Below, in pieces: positions 17,645 through 27,060 of a stretch of 64,000 nucleotides of DNA (the stretch's first letter is position 1; the number at the start of each line of letters is the position of its first letter). The notes under the pieces were generated by a model. The model searched no databases, was not told where the DNA came from, and worked only from the letters and a program-made list of their open reading frames with translations. The stretch covers positions 1-64,000 of the forward strand of contig CALLUG010000012.1 of NCBI GenBank assembly GCA_938011315.1. The letters are read 5' to 3'. The stretch comes from an uncultured Flavobacteriaceae bacterium. Its GTDB lineage: Bacteria; Bacteroidota; Bacteroidia; Flavobacteriales; Flavobacteriaceae. Both the position numbers and the translations under genes were made by a program.

Positions 17645-18350
17645 GCTTTATATCATCGTTTGTTAGAATATTGTCTCCACGCAATCTTAAAAATATTTGA
17701 GCGACTGCAATAGTATCTTTTTCGCAGTATGTAATAATACGATCAATATCCTTTTCTTCATAAAATACGCGATATATTTCGCTGCCATCAATATCGTCTT
17801 TGGGAGAAGGAATCCCAAGTACATTAGTCATTAATTTTAAGGAGGTATAAGTTTTATAATCTCCAAATTTCCAAAGCTCTAAGGTATCTAGGTGGGGGAC
17901 TTCCCAAGGTTTTTTGCCAAATAAATTTAGCTTATAAGGAAGCTCAATACCGTTAATAATCATGCGGCGAGCAATGTATGGAAAATCAAATTCTTTACCA
18001 TTGTGCGCACATAGTAAATGTTTTGTTTGGTTAAAATGTGATGTTAGCAGAAGTTTAAACTCTTTAAGAAGCTTAACCTCTTCACCAAAAAAAGAGGTTG
18101 TTCTAAATGTTTTGTGTTCTCCTTGATATTTAAAATACCCAACAGAAATACAAACAATTTTACCAAACTCTGCCCAAATTCCGGCATGGTCATAAAATTC
18201 TTCGGCAGTAATACTATCCTTGCGTTGGTATTGTGATTTATGCTCCCATAAGGCTTGTTTGTCACTATTCAAATCTGAAAAATGCTGTGTTTCTGGCACA
18301 GTTTCAATGTCTAAAAACAGGATGTCTTCTAAGTTCAGTTTACTAATCAT
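17637..18350 (-). CDS. Predicted 3'-5' exonuclease, PolB-type DEDD family
   Basis: The 237-residue protein belongs to the RNase-H-fold exonuclease family related to the proofreading domain of family-B polymerases. The DEDD residues are visible: D14-I-E16 in FLDIETVPE, Asp in HNGKEFDFPYI, and the last Asp in YCEKDTIAVAQI. It would degrade single-stranded DNA from the 3' end. It has no polymerase domain. It overlaps both neighbours by 4 and 8 bases, so it sits in a tight operon with the serine hydrolase and the ABC ATPase, whose functions look unrelated. Confidence 0.83.
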   Translation of the reverse strand: MISKLNLEDILFLDIETVPETQHFSDLNSDKQALWEHKSQYQRKDSITAEEFYDHAGIWAEFGKIVCISVGYFKYQGEHKTFRTTSFFGEEVKLLKEFKLLLTSHFNQTKHLLCAHNGKEFDFPYIARRMIINGIELPYKLNLFGKKPWEVPHLDTLELWKFGDYKTYTSLKLMTNVLGIPSPKDDIDGSEIYRVFYEEKDIDRIITYCEKDTIAVAQIFLRLRGDNILTNDDIKHV

Positions 18351-19495
18351 AGCGTATTTAGCATTGCGTAAGCTTCATCAATATAGGTATAAAAATCGGA
18401 CGAAAAAGACTTAGAAAAATTGAGGCTGCGTTTATGACCTAAGCGTACTATAATTAGATTGTCTTCGGGGATTGTGATAACATATTGTCCCAAAATACCT
18501 CGCATAGCATAAATATGTTTGCCTTTGTAGTTACTTATCCAAAAGCCATACCCATAGGGTTGTCCTTCAAAACGTGGTTTGGTTGCTTTGGCAACAAAAG
18601 AGGAATCTAAAATTTGTTTTCCACCCCAATAGCCGTGATTTTTATAGAGTTTTCCAAAACGGGCAAAATCTCTTGCATTGCTAGAAATACAGCAAAAGGC
18701 CTTTGCTAATTTGTTTTTACTATCATCTAACTGCCATAAGGCATCGGTTTGAAACCCTAGAGGTTGCCAAAAACTTTTGGACAAGTATTCTGCTAGTTGT
18801 TGCTTGGTTGCTTTTTGTATAATCATACCAAGTAATTGAGTACTGCCGCTTAAATATTTGAATGATTGCCCTGGTGGCTCTGTGATTTTTAAGTTTAGAA
18901 TTGTACTTGCCAAATCATCATCATAGTTGGCTCTAGCGGTAAGCGAAAAAGGGCTTGTGTAATGTTCCACCCAGTCTAAGCCCGATGCCATAGACGACAA
19001 ATCACCAACGGTGGTTTTCTTTCCTTTATATTGTGGGTAAAAATCGCTTATGGGCTGATCTAAACTTTTAATGTAACCATCCATTATGGCTTTTCCCAAG
19101 AGCGAAGAAACAATACTCTTTGCCATAGAAAATGAATTGGTTTTTGATGTTGCATTATATCCCTTGGCATACCATTCATAAAAAAGGCTGTCATTTTTTA
19201 TAATAGCATAAGCCACTGTACTAAATTTTTTGTTGGCTTGTTTTAATGTTGGGGTTGCTACTACTGTAGCATAGTTTTTATGCAAAGGCCATTCGTCTGT
19301 AAATGTTCCTTTTTTAATCGTATCATTTTCAAAATGAGGATAGTCATCAATAAAAGCGGTTACATGACCAGTAAAATAAACCACTCTAATTCCCTTTAGG
19401 ATATACTCATAATCCAGTGTATATGCTGTAATAATTAATAATGCAACTGTTATTATGGTCCATTTTAAGATTTTTTTTAAGACACCCATTGCCAA
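18347..19495 (-). CDS. Serine hydrolase, class C beta-lactamase-related family, membrane-anchored
   Basis: The 382-residue protein has one N-terminal membrane segment (about residues 11-27) and a periplasmic beta-lactamase/DD-peptidase fold domain. The catalytic S123-M-A-K126 (SxxK) lies in NSFSMAKSIVSS and is followed by a Tyr-containing second motif (KYLSGSTQLLG). Such proteins are esterases, D-aminopeptidases or cell-wall-related hydrolases; antibiotic hydrolysis cannot be assumed. It overlaps the exonuclease gene by 4 bases and is the first gene of that operon. Confidence 0.83.
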   Translation of the reverse strand: MAMGVLKKILKWTIITVALLIITAYTLDYEYILKGIRVVYFTGHVTAFIDDYPHFENDTIKKGTFTDEWPLHKNYATVVATPTLKQANKKFSTVAYAIIKNDSLFYEWYAKGYNATSKTNSFSMAKSIVSSLLGKAIMDGYIKSLDQPISDFYPQYKGKKTTVGDLSSMASGLDWVEHYTSPFSLTARANYDDDLASTILNLKITEPPGQSFKYLSGSTQLLGMIIQKATKQQLAEYLSKSFWQPLGFQTDALWQLDDSKNKLAKAFCCISSNARDFARFGKLYKNHGYWGGKQILDSSFVAKATKPRFEGQPYGYGFWISNYKGKHIYAMRGILGQYVITIPEDNLIIVRLGHKRSLNFSKSFSSDFYTYIDEAYAMLNTL

Positions 19496-19587
19496 AATAA
19501 TTTTATATAAATATAAGTATAAATTTATTATAACTATAAAGTGTTTTAGGCTTCAAATTACACTGCTTGTAAATTATAGCATTAAGT

Positions 19588-20322
19588 TTATACGGCTACT
19601 GCCTCTGTAATTTGTTTTTCTATATCTTTAATAAGTGTAGCATGATCGTTATTTGCTAAAACAATAGGCTTGTGTATGGTGTATGCTATATGTGTTCCTA
19701 GTCCCATAGGAAAACGCCCGTAAGGAAACATTTTCCATGAATTATTGACTGTTATAGGAACAATTACAGCCGATGGAATGCCTTTGAAAAGAGCTAATAG
19801 ACCTTTGGTTTGAAATCTCTTGGGAACCCCTTGTCTGCTTCGCGTACCTTCTGGAAAAATGACTGCTGCTCGTTTGTGAGTTTCTATAGTGTTAGAAAAA
19901 ATCTTAATTGCCTCGACAGATTCTTTAGGCTTTTTTCTATCAATAAGTACAGAGCCTCCATGACGTAAATTATAAGATACACTTGGAATGCCTTTTCCTA
20001 ATTCTTTTTTACTTACATACTTGACATGATGTGCTCTAAAATGCCAAGTAATAGGCGGGATATCGTAAATACTTTGGTGGTTTAAAATAATAATTAAGGG
20101 TTTGTTTTTAGGGATTTTGTAGGGATTATTAAAGCTATATCGTGTGCCGAGAAGTCTTGTACACCACATTGCTACAAGTTGAAAGGCATCGACACTTTTT
20201 TTATGAGCAGAATAGCCAAATAAGTTAAAACATACCCACTGTATTGGTTGAAATATAACTAAGGTTAATCCAAAAAAGACAAGAAAGATCGGGGTTAAAA
20301 TATAAGATAATAGCTTAGACAT
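19588..20322 (-). CDS. 1-acyl-sn-glycerol-3-phosphate acyltransferase (PlsC family)
   Basis: The 244-residue membrane-associated protein has an N-terminal hydrophobic segment (about 8-30), the HX4D acyltransferase motif NHQSIYD (H82, D87), and FPEGTRSR (E158-G159-T160). These match lysophosphatidate acyltransferases of phospholipid synthesis. It is transcribed alone, between the serine hydrolase and bacilliredoxin genes. Other PlsC-like enzymes of ornithine-lipid synthesis share these motifs. Confidence 0.87.
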   Translation of the reverse strand: MSKLLSYILTPIFLVFFGLTLVIFQPIQWVCFNLFGYSAHKKSVDAFQLVAMWCTRLLGTRYSFNNPYKIPKNKPLIIILNHQSIYDIPPITWHFRAHHVKYVSKKELGKGIPSVSYNLRHGGSVLIDRKKPKESVEAIKIFSNTIETHKRAAVIFPEGTRSRQGVPKRFQTKGLLALFKGIPSAVIVPITVNNSWKMFPYGRFPMGLGTHIAYTIHKPIVLANNDHATLIKDIEKQITEAVAV

Positions 20323-20460
20323 TTTCGGTATTATAAAACGCTAAAATATGGATGGTTTATAAGTGTAAATTATTGATTGTACTGTAAAGCTATTCACGTT
20401 TTGAGCTTTTACAATTAAAAGTAAAAACACACTGTTTCTTTAGAGCTTAATGCTGTTTGG

Positions 20461-20871
20461 TTAGCAATGTGTATTATAAGCGTCCATAAGGTTATCGGCG
20501 ATTAAACCTGCTTCACGTCCTTCTATATGGTGTCGTTCTAGCATATGTACTAGCTCACCGTCTTTAAATAAAGCAACACAGGGTGAGCTTGGAGGAAAAG
20601 GCACCATAAGTTCTCTTGCGGCATTAACCGCTTCAGTATCTACACCAGCAAAAACGGTAACTAAGTGGTTTGGTTGTTTTTCATTTTGCAATGATTGGTT
20701 AACTCCTGGACGTGCATTTGCTGCGGCACAGCCACAAACAGAATTTACAACAATTAGTGTTGTTCCTTCTTTTGCTAAAGCCGTAGTAACTGCCTGAGCG
20801 GTTTGTAGTTCTTTAAAACCAACATTGGTTAAATCTTCTCGCATTGGTTTTACTAAATCTGCTGGATACAT
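20461..20871 (-). CDS. BrxA/BrxB-family bacilliredoxin (YphP/YqiW)
   Basis: The 136-residue thioredoxin-fold protein has the bacilliredoxin Cys-Gly-Cys motif at C46-G47-C48 (NSVCGCAAANARPG) and a start typical of the family (MYPADLVKPMREDL). In Bacillus these proteins remove bacillithiol from oxidised proteins. Bacillithiol synthesis genes are not in the window, so the thiol partner is inferred. The gene has its own upstream gap. Confidence 0.88.
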   Translation of the reverse strand: MYPADLVKPMREDLTNVGFKELQTAQAVTTALAKEGTTLIVVNSVCGCAAANARPGVNQSLQNEKQPNHLVTVFAGVDTEAVNAARELMVPFPPSSPCVALFKDGELVHMLERHHIEGREAGLIADNLMDAYNTHC

Positions 20872-20954
20872 AGTACTATGTTTATATGTTTTTTTAAGAT
20901 TACGAAGATACGTAATTGTATAAAAAATGGATTATAATTATTATTAACTAATGT

Positions 20955-20980
20955 TAAACTTAATACAATACTTAAGTTTA
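20955..20980 (-). terminator. Hairpin overlapping the nrdA stop codon
   Basis: Arms taaacttaa (20955-20963) and ttaagttta (20972-20980) are exact reverse complements; the second includes the stop codon of nrdA. The stem is AT-only and no clear T-run follows. It may mark the 3' end of the transcript, but the call is modest. Confidence 0.4.
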
Positions 20981-23455
20981 AGAACCACACATTAAGCAGT
21001 CATCGCCTTCTGTTGCCTTTGCTTGTGCAATTAAGGCTTTCATCTCTTCTGGACTCATAGGGTCTATATCTACTTTTGGTGTTTTTTCAGCAAATTTTGC
21101 TGCTGTTTGCGCTGCTTTTGCTTGTTGCTGGTTAATAACTGTTTCTTGTAATTTTGTTTGTGTTGCTACTGGTTTTTGTTTTACTTGTTTGGTTACCGTA
21201 AATTTTTTGGCATCTACGGCAGCTTTAGTTCGTAGGTAATACATTCCTGTTTTTAAGCCACTTTTCCAAGCATAAAAGTGCATCGATGTCAATTTTGACA
21301 TAGTAGCTCCTTCCAAAAATAAGTTTAATGATTGCGATTGGTCAATAAAGTATCCGCGTTGGCGCGACATGTCTATAATATCTTTCATGCTCATTTCCCA
21401 AACGGTTTTGTACAACTCTTTAATGTCTTGTGGGATGCCTTCTATATCTTGTATAGAACCGTTGGCTCTCATAATGTCTTGTTTTAAGCTTTCGTTCCAA
21501 AGGCCTAATCCTACTAGGTCTTCTAGTAGATGTTTGTTAACAATAATAAACTCCCCAGAGAGCACTCTACGGGTGTAAATGTTAGAGGTGTAAGGTTCAA
21601 AACATTCGTTGTTTCCTAGTATTTGTGAGGTACTTGCTGTTGGCATAGGTGCAACTAATAGTGAGTTTCGCACACCGTGTTGGATTACTTCTTTTCGTAA
21701 GTTATCCCAGTCCCAAAGTCCGCTCAATTCTTCGTCTTTTACATTCCAAAGATTATGCTGAAATTTTCCTTCGCTTATTGGTGAGCCTTTGTAGGTTTCA
21801 TAAGCGCCATCGGCTTTGGCTTCTTCCATAGAGGCTGTAACTGCTGCAAAGTATAGAGTTTCAAAAATATCTTGGTTTAGTTTCTTTGCCTCATCACTTG
21901 TAAAGGGTAAGCGCAGCTTAATAAAAGTATCCGCAAGTCCTTGTACACCTAGTCCTATTGGTCTGTGTCGCATATTAGAGTTTTCGGCTTCTTTTACAGG
22001 GTAGTAATTTCTGTCAATAACTCTGTTTAAGTTTTTTGTAACACGTTTGGTTACTCGATATAGTTCGTTATGGTCAAAACTTCCATCTGCTGTTACAAAC
22101 ATTGGTAAGGCAATGGATGCCAAATTGCATACTGCAACCTCATCTGGAGAGGTGTACTCCATAATCTCTGTACAGAGATTGGACGACTTTATGGTTCCTA
22201 AGTTTTGCTGGTTAGACTTACGGTTTGCCGCGTCTTTATAAAGCATATACGGTGTTCCTGTTTCAATTTGGGATTCTAGTATTTTTTCCCAAAGCTCGCG
22301 AGCTTTAATAGATTTACGTCCTTTGCCTTCTGCTTCATATTTAAGATACAATGTTTCAAAGGCGTCGCTATGCACGTCGGATAATCCTGGGCATTCGTTT
22401 GGACACATTAAAGTCCATTGGGCGTTATCTTGCACTCGCTTCATAAACAAATCTGGCGTCCACATCGCATAAAATAAGTCTCTAGCTCGTAACTCTTCTG
22501 CACCATGATTTTTCTTCAAATCCAAAAAACTCATAATATCTGCATGCCAAGGCTCAATGTACATTGCGAAACTTCCTTTTCGTTTTCCCCCACCTTGATC
22601 CACATAGCGGGCAGTGTCATTAAATACTTTTAGCATTGGTACAATACCATTGCTTGTGCCGTTGGTACCAGCAATGTAACTTCCTGTTGCTCTAACATTG
22701 TGTATTGCTAAACCTATACCTCCTGCCGATTGTGAGATTTTAGCTGTTTGTTTTAGGGTGTCGTAAATGCCATCAATACTATCGTCTTTCATGGTTAATA
22801 AAAAGCAAGATGACATCTGTGGTTTTGGTGTTCCTGAATTGAATAGCGTTGGTGTTGCGTGTGTAAAGTATTTTTTAGACATTAACTCATAGGTTTCTAT
22901 GGCAGCCTCTAAGTCGTTTAGGTGTATGCCTATCGATACACGCATGAGCATGTGTTGTGGGCGTTCTACAATTTGTCCGTTTAATTTTAAAAGGTAAGAG
23001 CGCTCTAAGGTTTTAAAGCCAAAATAATCGTAGCCAAAGTCACGGTTATAGATAATTGTGGAGTCCAAAACGTCTTTGTGTTCTAGGATAACGTTATAGA
23101 CTTCGTCCGAAAGTAATGGGGCGTCTTTTCCTGTACGTGGGTTGACGTAAGTGTACAGGTCTTGCATGACTTCACTAAATGATTTTTTTGTGTTTTTATG
23201 TAAGTTAGAAACTGAAATGCGTGCGGCTAGGCGTGCGTAATCTGGATGTGCTGTAGTCATGGTTGCAGCAACCTCTGCTGCTAGGTTATCTAGCTCACTA
23301 GTGGTTACACCATCATATAAGCCTTCTATAACACGCATTGCCACTTTTAGTGGGTCTACAAGTTCGCTAAAGCCATAGCATAATTTACGTATCCTGGCCG
23401 TAATCTTGTCGAACATTACCTGCTCTTTTCTTCCGTCTCTTTTAATTACATACAT
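20978..23455 (-). CDS. nrdA: Ribonucleoside-diphosphate reductase subunit alpha, class Ia
   Basis: The 825-residue catalytic subunit has an N-terminal ATP-cone (about 1-90). Active-site cysteines are C217 (MSSCFLL), C428 (NLCTE, with N426 and E430) and C443 (VCNLAS), the radical-relay tyrosines lie in GMYYLRT, and the C-terminal redox pair is CLMCGS (C820, C823). Spacing and sequence follow the eukaryotic R1 type rather than E. coli NrdA. A Lys/Gln/Ala-rich linker (about 755-800) joins core and tail. It reduces ribonucleotides together with the small subunit encoded upstream. Confidence 0.95.
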   Translation of the reverse strand: MYVIKRDGRKEQVMFDKITARIRKLCYGFSELVDPLKVAMRVIEGLYDGVTTSELDNLAAEVAATMTTAHPDYARLAARISVSNLHKNTKKSFSEVMQDLYTYVNPRTGKDAPLLSDEVYNVILEHKDVLDSTIIYNRDFGYDYFGFKTLERSYLLKLNGQIVERPQHMLMRVSIGIHLNDLEAAIETYELMSKKYFTHATPTLFNSGTPKPQMSSCFLLTMKDDSIDGIYDTLKQTAKISQSAGGIGLAIHNVRATGSYIAGTNGTSNGIVPMLKVFNDTARYVDQGGGKRKGSFAMYIEPWHADIMSFLDLKKNHGAEELRARDLFYAMWTPDLFMKRVQDNAQWTLMCPNECPGLSDVHSDAFETLYLKYEAEGKGRKSIKARELWEKILESQIETGTPYMLYKDAANRKSNQQNLGTIKSSNLCTEIMEYTSPDEVAVCNLASIALPMFVTADGSFDHNELYRVTKRVTKNLNRVIDRNYYPVKEAENSNMRHRPIGLGVQGLADTFIKLRLPFTSDEAKKLNQDIFETLYFAAVTASMEEAKADGAYETYKGSPISEGKFQHNLWNVKDEELSGLWDWDNLRKEVIQHGVRNSLLVAPMPTASTSQILGNNECFEPYTSNIYTRRVLSGEFIIVNKHLLEDLVGLGLWNESLKQDIMRANGSIQDIEGIPQDIKELYKTVWEMSMKDIIDMSRQRGYFIDQSQSLNLFLEGATMSKLTSMHFYAWKSGLKTGMYYLRTKAAVDAKKFTVTKQVKQKPVATQTKLQETVINQQQAKAAQTAAKFAEKTPKVDIDPMSPEEMKALIAQAKATEGDDCLMCGS

Positions 23456-23475
23456 ACTCCTAATATTTTTAATTA

Positions 23476-23503
23476 ACTTTTTGAATTTAGTTTTTCAAAA
23501 AGT
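23476..23503 (-). promoter_or_regulatory. Hairpin in the nrdB-nrdA intergenic leader
   Basis: Arms actttttgaa (23476-23485) and ttcaaaaagt (23494-23503) pair perfectly around an 8-base loop, 21 bases before the nrdA start. No T-run follows, so an attenuator or processing site is more likely than a full terminator. The role is inferred. Confidence 0.4.
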
Positions 23504-23604
23504 AAGTTGGTTAGTTGTGCTACTGTTATAACGTATTGATATAAGCTTACTATACGTTTTGGCAACTACATTTTATTTAAGGCACTAATTATTGGTTTAT
23601 CGAT

Positions 23605-24585
23605 TTAAAAATCGAGATCCATATTGTACTTATCCTCATCTACTTCTTTATTTAGGACTCCTGCTTTTTGGTAATCTCCTACTCTTTTTTCGAAAAAGTT
23701 TGTTTTTCCTTGAAGTGATATCATGTCCATAAAATCGAATGGATTTGCTGTATTGTACACTTTTTCGCAGCCTAGGTCAACAAGTAATCCGTCTGTTACA
23801 AACTCTAAGTATTGCGACATTAGATTGGCGTTCATACCAATTAGGCTAACGGGAAGAGATTCTGTAATAAATTCTCTTTCAATATTTAAGGCATCAATAA
23901 TAATATCTTTAATTCGCTCCTTAGGGACTTTATGTATTAAATGGTTTTCATGCAAGTGAACAGCAAAATCGCAATGCATCCCTTCGTCTCTAGAAATAAG
24001 TTCGTTTGAGAATGTTAATCCGGGCATTAAGCCACGTTTTTTGAGCCAAAAAATAGAGCAAAATGACCCTGAAAAGAAAATTCCCTCTACTGCAGCAAAC
24101 GCAATTAAGCGCTCTGCAAAGCTTGGAGACTCAATCCACTTTAGTGCCCAATCTGCTTTTTTCTTAATGGCAGGAAATGTTTCGATAGCATTAAAGAGTT
24201 GGTTTTTTTCTTTTTCGTCTTTTACATAGGTGTCAATAAGTAATGAGTAGGTTTCGCTATGAATGTTCTCCATCATAATTTGAAAGCCATAAAAAAACTT
24301 CGCCTCACTATACTGCACTTCATTTACAAAATTTTCGGCTAGGTTTTCGTTTACAATACCATCGCTAGCGGCAAAAAAAGCGAGTACGTGTTTTATAAAG
24401 TAGCGTTCGTCGTCGTTAAGTTTTGTTGTCCAGTCGGTAAGATCTTGGTGTAGGTCAATTTCCTCGGCAGTCCACATACTGGCTTCAGATTTTTTATACC
24501 ATTCCCACAAATCGTGATGTTGAATTGGAAATATAACAAATCGGTCTTTATTCTCTTTTAAAATAGGTTCTATTTGTTCTGACAT
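23605..24585 (-). CDS. nrdB: Ribonucleoside-diphosphate reductase subunit beta, eukaryote-like R2
   Basis: The 326-residue radical subunit carries all diiron ligands of class Ia R2: D75 (FAASDG), E106 and H109 (MENIH), E167 (AAVEGIFF), E201 and H204 (SRDEGMH). The tyrosyl-radical residue is Y113 (HSETY). The blocks [18 protein letters not shown] and [12 protein letters not shown]-like [15 protein letters not shown] are very close to eukaryotic R2. It precedes nrdA by about 150 bases, with a hairpin between them. Confidence 0.95.
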   Translation of the reverse strand: MSEQIEPILKENKDRFVIFPIQHHDLWEWYKKSEASMWTAEEIDLHQDLTDWTTKLNDDERYFIKHVLAFFAASDGIVNENLAENFVNEVQYSEAKFFYGFQIMMENIHSETYSLLIDTYVKDEKEKNQLFNAIETFPAIKKKADWALKWIESPSFAERLIAFAAVEGIFFSGSFCSIFWLKKRGLMPGLTFSNELISRDEGMHCDFAVHLHENHLIHKVPKERIKDIIIDALNIEREFITESLPVSLIGMNANLMSQYLEFVTDGLLVDLGCEKVYNTANPFDFMDMISLQGKTNFFEKRVGDYQKAGVLNKEVDEDKYNMDLDF

Positions 24586-24882
24586 AAGCGTGACTTTATA
24601 AAAAATTAACGTAAAATATCTAAATATTTTGAACTAACAAAGATTTGAAAATGTATTGAAAAATGAAAGCTTATTTTATAAACAAAGTAAGCGACTTCTT
24701 AACAACGAGTGCCTATTTTCTTACAAAACTAGAATGATTTTATTTGTTTTAATTATTTGATTTACAATTATTTGTTTAGGATACTCCCTGTTAGGTGTTA
24801 TAAATCAAGGTGTTTTTAAAAATGCAAATTTCACTTTTTTCATTAAAAAAATTAAGCTTTTTTATAGAGAGTAGAAGTGGCT

Positions 24883-25461
24883 TTATTTTTTTTGGTTTTG
24901 CATTTGCGCTGCTACTTTTTCTAATTCTGCATACCAATCTTCACCGTATTTTCTAATTAGGGCTTCTTTTACAAATTTATAAACGGGAACTTGCAGTTCT
25001 TTTCCTAAAGAGCAAGCGTCGTCACAAATTTCCCATTTGTCGTAGTTTATTGCAGAGAACTCACTGTAATCTTTAATTCTAATAGGATATAAATGGCAAG
25101 AAATTGGTTTTTTCCAAGAAATTATTTTTTGATTATAGGCTTCTTCAATGGCACAAAGTGCGGTGTTGTTTTTGTCAAAAATAACATAAGCACAATCTGC
25201 ACCATTTATTAGTGGAGTCTCAATATCGTTAAACTCGTTAGTAACAGAAGTGCCTTGGGCTGCAATAGCGTCAATACCTTCTGATCTTAAAAAAGGTTTA
25301 ATTTTTGGATACATCTTATCTAAAATAGCAGCCTCTTCTTTTTCGAGAGGTGCACCAGCATCGCCATCAATACAACAAGCTCCTTTGCACGCACTTAGAT
25401 TACAGACAAAGTCTTTTTTAATAATTTCTTCTGAGACTATTGTTTTTCCTAACTGAAACAT
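24883..25461 (-). CDS. DUF3109 family cysteine-cluster protein
   Basis: The 192-residue protein is Cys-rich in a pattern of the DUF3109/YkgJ-like zinc- or iron-cluster families. It has CNLSACKGACCIDGDAGAP near residues 20-38, further cysteines at ADCAYVIF, ALCAIEEAY and SCHLYPIR, and CDDACSLG near the end. A metal-binding role is likely; no reaction is known to me. The gene stands alone, downstream of a 297-base spacer before nrdB in which I see nothing callable. Confidence 0.82.
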   Translation of the reverse strand: MFQLGKTIVSEEIIKKDFVCNLSACKGACCIDGDAGAPLEKEEAAILDKMYPKIKPFLRSEGIDAIAAQGTSVTNEFNDIETPLINGADCAYVIFDKNNTALCAIEEAYNQKIISWKKPISCHLYPIRIKDYSEFSAINYDKWEICDDACSLGKELQVPVYKFVKEALIRKYGEDWYAELEKVAAQMQNQKK

Positions 25462-25576
25462 ATTACAAAGATACTAGTATTTGTAAGTATTGAAAAAAAT
25501 ACTGCACATCTTTACTAAGTGCTAAAAAAATAGTATTTTTAAATATTCAACTTATGAAGGTTTTAATCTAAAGTAT

Positions 25577-26158
25577 ATGCACTTAAATTTTAAAGAAATA
25601 TTTACAGCATTTATGATTTTGTTTGCTGTGATTGATATTATTGGAAATATCCCTATTATTATCGATTTGCGCAAAAAAGCAGGGCATATACAAAGCGAAA
25701 AAGCGTCTATTATTGCTGGTGTAATTATGATTGTTTTTTTGTTTTTAGGAAATAATATTTTGTCGCTTATAGGAATAGACGTAAATTCTTTTGCCATAGC
25801 CGGAGCTTTTATTTTATTTTTTATTGCTTTAGAAATGATTTTAGGAATCACTTTATACAAACAAGATGAGGATGACAACGGGGTTACGGTGTCTGTTTTT
25901 CCTTTAGCCTTTCCCTTAATTGCAGGGCCAGGAAATCTAACAACATTACTCTCTATACGTGCAGAATATGCCATACAAAACATTATTGTTGCTGTAATTG
26001 TTAATGTTTTGGTTATCTATTTAGTTTTAAAAACCTCGGCCAGAATAGAGCGTTTTATTGGCCAAAATGGCATTAAAATTATTAGGAAAGTGTTTGGTGT
26101 TATTTTATTGGCTATTGCTGTAAAGTTACTAACCACAAACATTAAACAACTCTTATAA
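25577..26158 (+). CDS. MarC family integral membrane protein
   Basis: The 193-residue protein has about six membrane segments and the MarC-family layout: AFMILFAVIDIIGNIPIIIDL at the start, FPLAFPLIAGPGNLTTL in the middle, and a final KVFGVILLAIAVKLL helix. It is an inner-membrane protein of unknown transport role; some annotations call it an NAAT transporter, but the link to antibiotic resistance has been withdrawn. It precedes a small membrane protein gene by 12 bases. Confidence 0.87.
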   Translation: MHLNFKEIFTAFMILFAVIDIIGNIPIIIDLRKKAGHIQSEKASIIAGVIMIVFLFLGNNILSLIGIDVNSFAIAGAFILFFIALEMILGITLYKQDEDDNGVTVSVFPLAFPLIAGPGNLTTLLSIRAEYAIQNIIVAVIVNVLVIYLVLKTSARIERFIGQNGIKIIRKVFGVILLAIAVKLLTTNIKQLL

Positions 26159-26170
26159 TACTAATAAGTT

Positions 26171-26380
26171 ATGAAACTATTTACCTACATTTTGAGCTTA
26201 GTAGCTCTTGGCTTTGTAATTTATAATTTTACAAAAGTTAATTTTGAAGCTCCTTTTAAGGAAGAGAGCATAACGGCTCTAATCACTATTTTTGCTGGAC
26301 TTTGTGCCATAATATTGCTTAGCATTGTACGTGTTTCTAAAACCATTGAACAACGCAAAAAACTGAGTAAAAAGCACTAA
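26171..26380 (+). CDS. Small two-helix membrane protein, unknown function
   Basis: The 69-residue protein has two hydrophobic segments (about residues 3-20 and 36-55) and a basic C-terminal tail. It lies 12 bases downstream of the marC-like gene and is probably cotranscribed. I do not recognise a family. The in-frame ATG, close spacing and membrane character make it a credible gene. Confidence 0.65.
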   Translation: MKLFTYILSLVALGFVIYNFTKVNFEAPFKEESITALITIFAGLCAIILLSIVRVSKTIEQRKKLSKKH

Positions 26381-26605
26381 TTGTTTTTGCTGCGTTCTGT
26401 CTTTACTTGTTATAGTTAATGCATTAAAATCTATAGTAGTGCATTAACTATTTGATTAAAACAAGCTAATATCCTTTACAACTAATTGTAGCAAACTTTT
26501 AGGAGACAATCACTTACAATAGGTATTACCTAAGCGCACAATATAGGCTTGCGTATGCTTACCTATTAATATATACGGTTAAAATTGTTAAAGTTTTAAA
26601 TTTTA

Positions 26606-26641
26606 TAACTAAAAAATTAGTTTCAACTAATTTTTTAGTTA
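26606..26641. promoter_or_regulatory. Tandem BlaI-type operator
   Basis: Bases 26606-26622 and 26625-26641 form a perfect 17-bp inverted repeat around tc. Each arm is itself a dyad AACTAA-N4-TTAGTT (26607-26622 and 26625-26640), so the site reads as two adjacent 16-bp operators 18 bp apart. It lies about 60 bases upstream of the BlaI-family repressor gene, where autoregulation is expected. The wider spacer 26381-26698 otherwise holds only a short palindrome (taggtattaccta, about 26520). Confidence 0.75.
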
Positions 26642-26698
26642 CATTAGCAATCTAATAAGGTTAGTGACAAAAAATAATTTTAAAACAGACATATACTA

Positions 26699-27058
26699 AT
26701 GAAGCAATTAACAAAAGCAGAAGAAGACATTATGCAAGTGCTTTGGAAATTAAAAAAAGCAAATGTAAAGGCAATTATTGAAGAACTGCCATCGCCCAAA
26801 CCTGCTTATAACACAGTATCTACAATAGTAAGAATACTAGAGGGTAAAGGTGTTGTGGATTATGAAAAACAGGGTAAGGGGCATATTTATTTTCCAGTGA
26901 TAGACAAGCAGGATTATAGTAATGAATCTATAAATAAGCTTGTGGATAATTATTTTCAAGGCTCTTTTAAGAGTATGGTTTCTTTTTTTATGAAAAAAAA
27001 TGATATTAACCTAAACGAGTTAGAGTCTATATTGAAAGACATTAACAAACAACAATAA
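26699..27058 (+). CDS. BlaI/MecI/CopY-family transcriptional repressor
   Basis: The 119-residue protein has the winged-helix DNA-binding domain of BlaI/MecI repressors: LTKAEEDIMQVLWKLKKANVKAIIEELP, then PAYNTVSTIVRILEGKGVVDYEKQGKGHIYFPV. A C-terminal dimerisation helix (about 80-119) follows. In the known systems a membrane protease sensor triggers repressor cleavage. The sensor gene follows after 2 bases and a tandem dyad operator lies upstream, so a self-regulated two-gene switch is likely. The target genes beyond the pair are unknown. Confidence 0.9.
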   Translation: MKQLTKAEEDIMQVLWKLKKANVKAIIEELPSPKPAYNTVSTIVRILEGKGVVDYEKQGKGHIYFPVIDKQDYSNESINKLVDNYFQGSFKSMVSFFMKKNDINLNELESILKDINKQQ

Positions 27059-27060
27059 CT

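Noticed and set aside
18347-19495. Beta-lactam resistance enzyme
   Set aside because: The SxxK fold is shared by many esterases and peptidases. The membrane anchor, operon context and lack of a convincing class C signature beyond SxxK do not support an antibiotic-hydrolysing role.
25552-25983. 143-codon minus-strand ORF
   Set aside because: It lies wholly antisense to the marC-like gene, has Lys/Ile/Ser-biased composition and no recognisable domain; it mirrors the hydrophobic codons of the real gene.
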